DNA of 6,407 nucleotides, taken from assembly GCA_044221805.1 (NCBI GenBank), contig JBGAOK010000140.1, positions 1-6,407 of the forward strand, given 5' to 3'. The translations under genes were made by a program, and so were the position numbers. This DNA is from Meridianimarinicoccus sp044221805 (GTDB lineage: Bacteria; Pseudomonadota; Alphaproteobacteria; Rhodobacterales; Rhodobacteraceae). Each line of letters begins with the position of its first letter. Position 1 is the first letter of the stretch. Shown here one piece after another: positions 4,989 through 6,407 of the stretch. The notes beneath the pieces were generated by a model. The model was not told the DNA's origin. It did no database searches and worked only from the letters and a program-made list of their open reading frames with translations.

Positions 4989-6134
4989 TCAGCCCATCGC
5001 GGCGCGGAACCGCTCGAACAGATAGAAGCTGTCCTGGGGGCCGGGGCTGGCCTCGGGATGGTGCTGGACCGAGAAGACCGGCCGTCCTTCGACCCGGATG
5101 CCGCAGTTCGATCCGTCGAACAGCGAAACGTGGCTCTCGATCACGCCGCGGGGCAGGGTCTGGCTGTCCACGGTGAAGCCGTGGTTCATCGAGGTGATCT
5201 CGACCTTGCCGGTCTCGATCTCCTTGACCGGATGGTTGGCGCCGTGGTGGCCGTGGTTCATCTTGACCGTCCGCGCCCCCAGCGCCAGCGCCAGCATCTG
5301 GTGGCCAAGGCAGATGCCGAAAACCGGCAGGTCCCGCGCCAGCACGCCCTGGATCATCGGCACTGCGTAAGCGCCAGTGGCCGCCGGGTCGCCGGGCCCG
5401 TTCGACAGGAACACGCCCGCCGGGTCATGGGCCAGCACGTCCTCGGCGGTGGCGGTGGCAGGCAGGACGGTCACGTCGCAGCCGGCGCTGGCAAGGCAGC
5501 GCAGGATGTTGCGCTTGGCGCCATAATCGACCGCCACAACCCGCGGCGCGTCGCCGGCGCGCCGGCCATAGCCTTCGGGCCAGGCCCAGCGGGTCTCGTC
5601 CCAGCGATAGGACTGGGCGCAGGTCACGTCCCGGGCAAGGTCGCGGCCGACGAGGCCGGGGAAGCTGCGCGCGGCGCCGATCAGCGCCTCGAGGTCGAAG
5701 CGGCCGTCGGGGGCATGCTGAAGCGCCACATGGGGCGCGCCCTGCTGGCGGATCGCCCGGGTCAGCCGGCGGGTGTCGATCCCGCCCATGCCGATCCGGC
5801 CGCGCTTCAGGAGCCAGCTGCCGAGGGTTTCGGCGGCGCGCCAGTTCGAGGGCGCGGTCGGGTCCCACTTGACCACCATTCCCTCGGCCACCGGCAGCGC
5901 CGCCTCGTCGTCCTCGGGATTGGCGCCGACATTGCCGATATGGGGAAAGGTGAAGGTGACGATCTGGCCAGCGTAGGACGGATCGGTTAGGATTTCCTGG
6001 TAGCCGGTGATCGCCGTATTGAAGACCAGCTCGCCGACATGGATTCCGGGACGGCCGGCGCCGATCCCCAGAAAGACCGTTCCGTCCGCGAGTGCCAGCG
6101 CGGCGTCGGGGCGCCGGCGGTCCAGGTTGGGCAT
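4989..6134 (-). CDS. carA: Carbamoyl-phosphate synthase small (glutaminase) subunit
   Basis: Hydrolyses glutamine and channels ammonia to the CarB large subunit to make carbamoyl phosphate for pyrimidine and arginine synthesis in the cytosol. The 381 residues match the usual ~380. The N-terminal small-chain domain (about 10-150) contains GELVFNTAITGYQEILTDPS (34-53) and TFPHIGNVG. The C-terminal class I glutamine amidotransferase domain (about 198-380) has LSNGPGDP (243-250), the nucleophile Cys275 in GICLGHQM, and His359/Glu361 in QHHPEASPGPQD. All catalytic residues are present. ATG 6134 is chosen because homologues begin shortly before the LADGTVF strand; GGAT 10 bases upstream is a weak ribosome site. 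An in-frame GTG at 6182 would add 16 residues. carB is not in the window, and the gene is divergent from the primase gene. Confidence 0.98.
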   Translation of the reverse strand: MPNLDRRRPDAALALADGTVFLGIGAGRPGIHVGELVFNTAITGYQEILTDPSYAGQIVTFTFPHIGNVGANPEDDEAALPVAEGMVVKWDPTAPSNWRAAETLGSWLLKRGRIGMGGIDTRRLTRAIRQQGAPHVALQHAPDGRFDLEALIGAARSFPGLVGRDLARDVTCAQSYRWDETRWAWPEGYGRRAGDAPRVVAVDYGAKRNILRCLASAGCDVTVLPATATAEDVLAHDPAGVFLSNGPGDPAATGAYAVPMIQGVLARDLPVFGICLGHQMLALALGARTVKMNHGHHGANHPVKEIETGKVEITSMNHGFTVDSQTLPRGVIESHVSLFDGSNCGIRVEGRPVFSVQHHPEASPGPQDSFYLFERFRAAMG

Positions 6135-6198
6135 CGGTGCGGGTATCCAGAATGCGCTGGGCGAGCGGCGACGGGGCCGCACGCCCGGATCGCGCGTC

Positions 6199-6225
6199 TC
6201 CTAACATGCTGACCGGACCCGTCAA
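6199..6225 (-). promoter_or_regulatory. Candidate promoter for carA
   Basis: On the minus strand TTGACG (6225-6220, 5 of 6 to the -35 consensus) is followed after 15 bases by TTAGGA (6204-6199), a weak -10. The good -35 with a poor -10 is common in alphaproteobacteria. It would give a leader of about 57 bases before ATG 6134. I see no leader peptide or attenuator in it. Confidence 0.35.
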
Positions 6226-6244
6226 GCAAGCCCGGAATCGCTGA

Positions 6245-6407
6245 TTGGCCGCAGCCGACCTGTCGCTCGAGGAATTCAAGGCGCGGCTGCCGCTCGCCGA
6301 GATCGTGGCGCGCTACGTCAAGCTGACGCGGCGCGGCCGCGAGCAGGTCGGGCTGTGCCCGTTCCATCAGGAGAAGACGCCCTCGTTCAACGTGGTCGAG
6401 GACAAGG
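6245..6407 (+). CDS. dnaG: DNA primase, N-terminal CHC2 zinc-binding domain (partial, runs off the right edge)
   Basis: The first 54 codons of a primase that makes RNA primers at the replication fork. The product contains EFKARLPLAEIVARYVKL (about 10-27), then RRGREQVGLCPFHQEKTPSF (29-48), which is the first half of the CHC2 zinc site with Cys38 and His41. The second cysteine pair lies beyond the window. TTG 6245 is the only reasonable start: TGA lies immediately upstream in frame (6242-6244), and the distance from start to CPFH is normal. A weak GGAA (6234-6237) lies 7 bases upstream. The usual alphaproteobacterial opening with a PPxFLDEL-like stretch is replaced by AAADLSLEEF. It is most likely the housekeeping dnaG, but a CHC2 primase of another kind cannot be excluded from 54 residues. 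Confidence 0.82.
   Translation, partial: MAAADLSLEEFKARLPLAEIVARYVKLTRRGREQVGLCPFHQEKTPSFNVVEDK

Noticed and set aside
5058..5990. 310-codon plus-strand open frame inside carA
   Set aside because: carA has every catalytic residue on the opposite strand; the frame is an antisense shadow.
6235..6239. GAATC (GANTC, CcrM methylation site) upstream of the primase gene
   Set aside because: Other GANTC sites occur inside genes in this window, so one site near a start is not evidence of methylation control.
1..6407. Search for tRNA, rRNA, CRISPR repeats, insertion sequences, attachment sites or defence genes
   Set aside because: Nearly all sequence is accounted for by ordinary genes, and the gaps are all under about 120 bases with no repeat array, transposase or RNA-gene pattern seen by eye.

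Overview
This window is a GC-rich chromosomal segment from an alphaproteobacterium. The CarA protein looks closest to the Rhodobacteraceae type as I remember it. The UbiH-family hydroxylase carries the PPIGAQGLN motif common in alphaproteobacteria, and a full CtrA-type box is present. The start of a CHC2-type DNA primase at the right edge looks more like the Rhodospirillales type, so placement below class level is uncertain.

Layout. From the left edge, three minus-strand genes lie in a row: a partial ubiquinone-biosynthesis FAD hydroxylase (1-1133), a 73-residue two-helix membrane protein (1250-1471) and a HAD-family pyrimidine 5'-nucleotidase-like phosphatase (1563-2213). Gaps of about 90-115 bases hold hairpins and a candidate promoter. 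A 110-base divergent gap with a perfect 16-bp palindrome separates the phosphatase from a plus-strand GntR/FCD transcription factor (2324-2977). That gene ends tail-to-tail, with a 3-base gap, against a long minus-strand membrane glycosyltransferase (2981-4876). The glycosyltransferase carries an N-terminal MshEN module, a known c-di-GMP-binding fold. Its 112-base upstream gap contains a textbook CtrA box (TTAA-N7-TTAAC) and two hairpins. Upstream of it is carA (4989-6134, minus), and a primase gene, probably dnaG, starts divergently at 6245 and runs off the right edge.

How the genes relate. Most of the window is housekeeping: ubiquinone synthesis, pyrimidine/arginine precursor synthesis, nucleotide dephosphorylation and replication priming. 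The accessory-looking part is the glycosyltransferase. It combines a likely second-messenger input in the protein with a likely cell-cycle/CtrA input at its promoter, which suggests regulated export of a surface polysaccharide. The GntR regulator and the divergent phosphatase probably share an operator. I see no mobile element, CRISPR array, tRNA or rRNA, and no clearly undescribed multi-gene system. The long plus-strand reading frames opposite these genes are GC-driven shadows.
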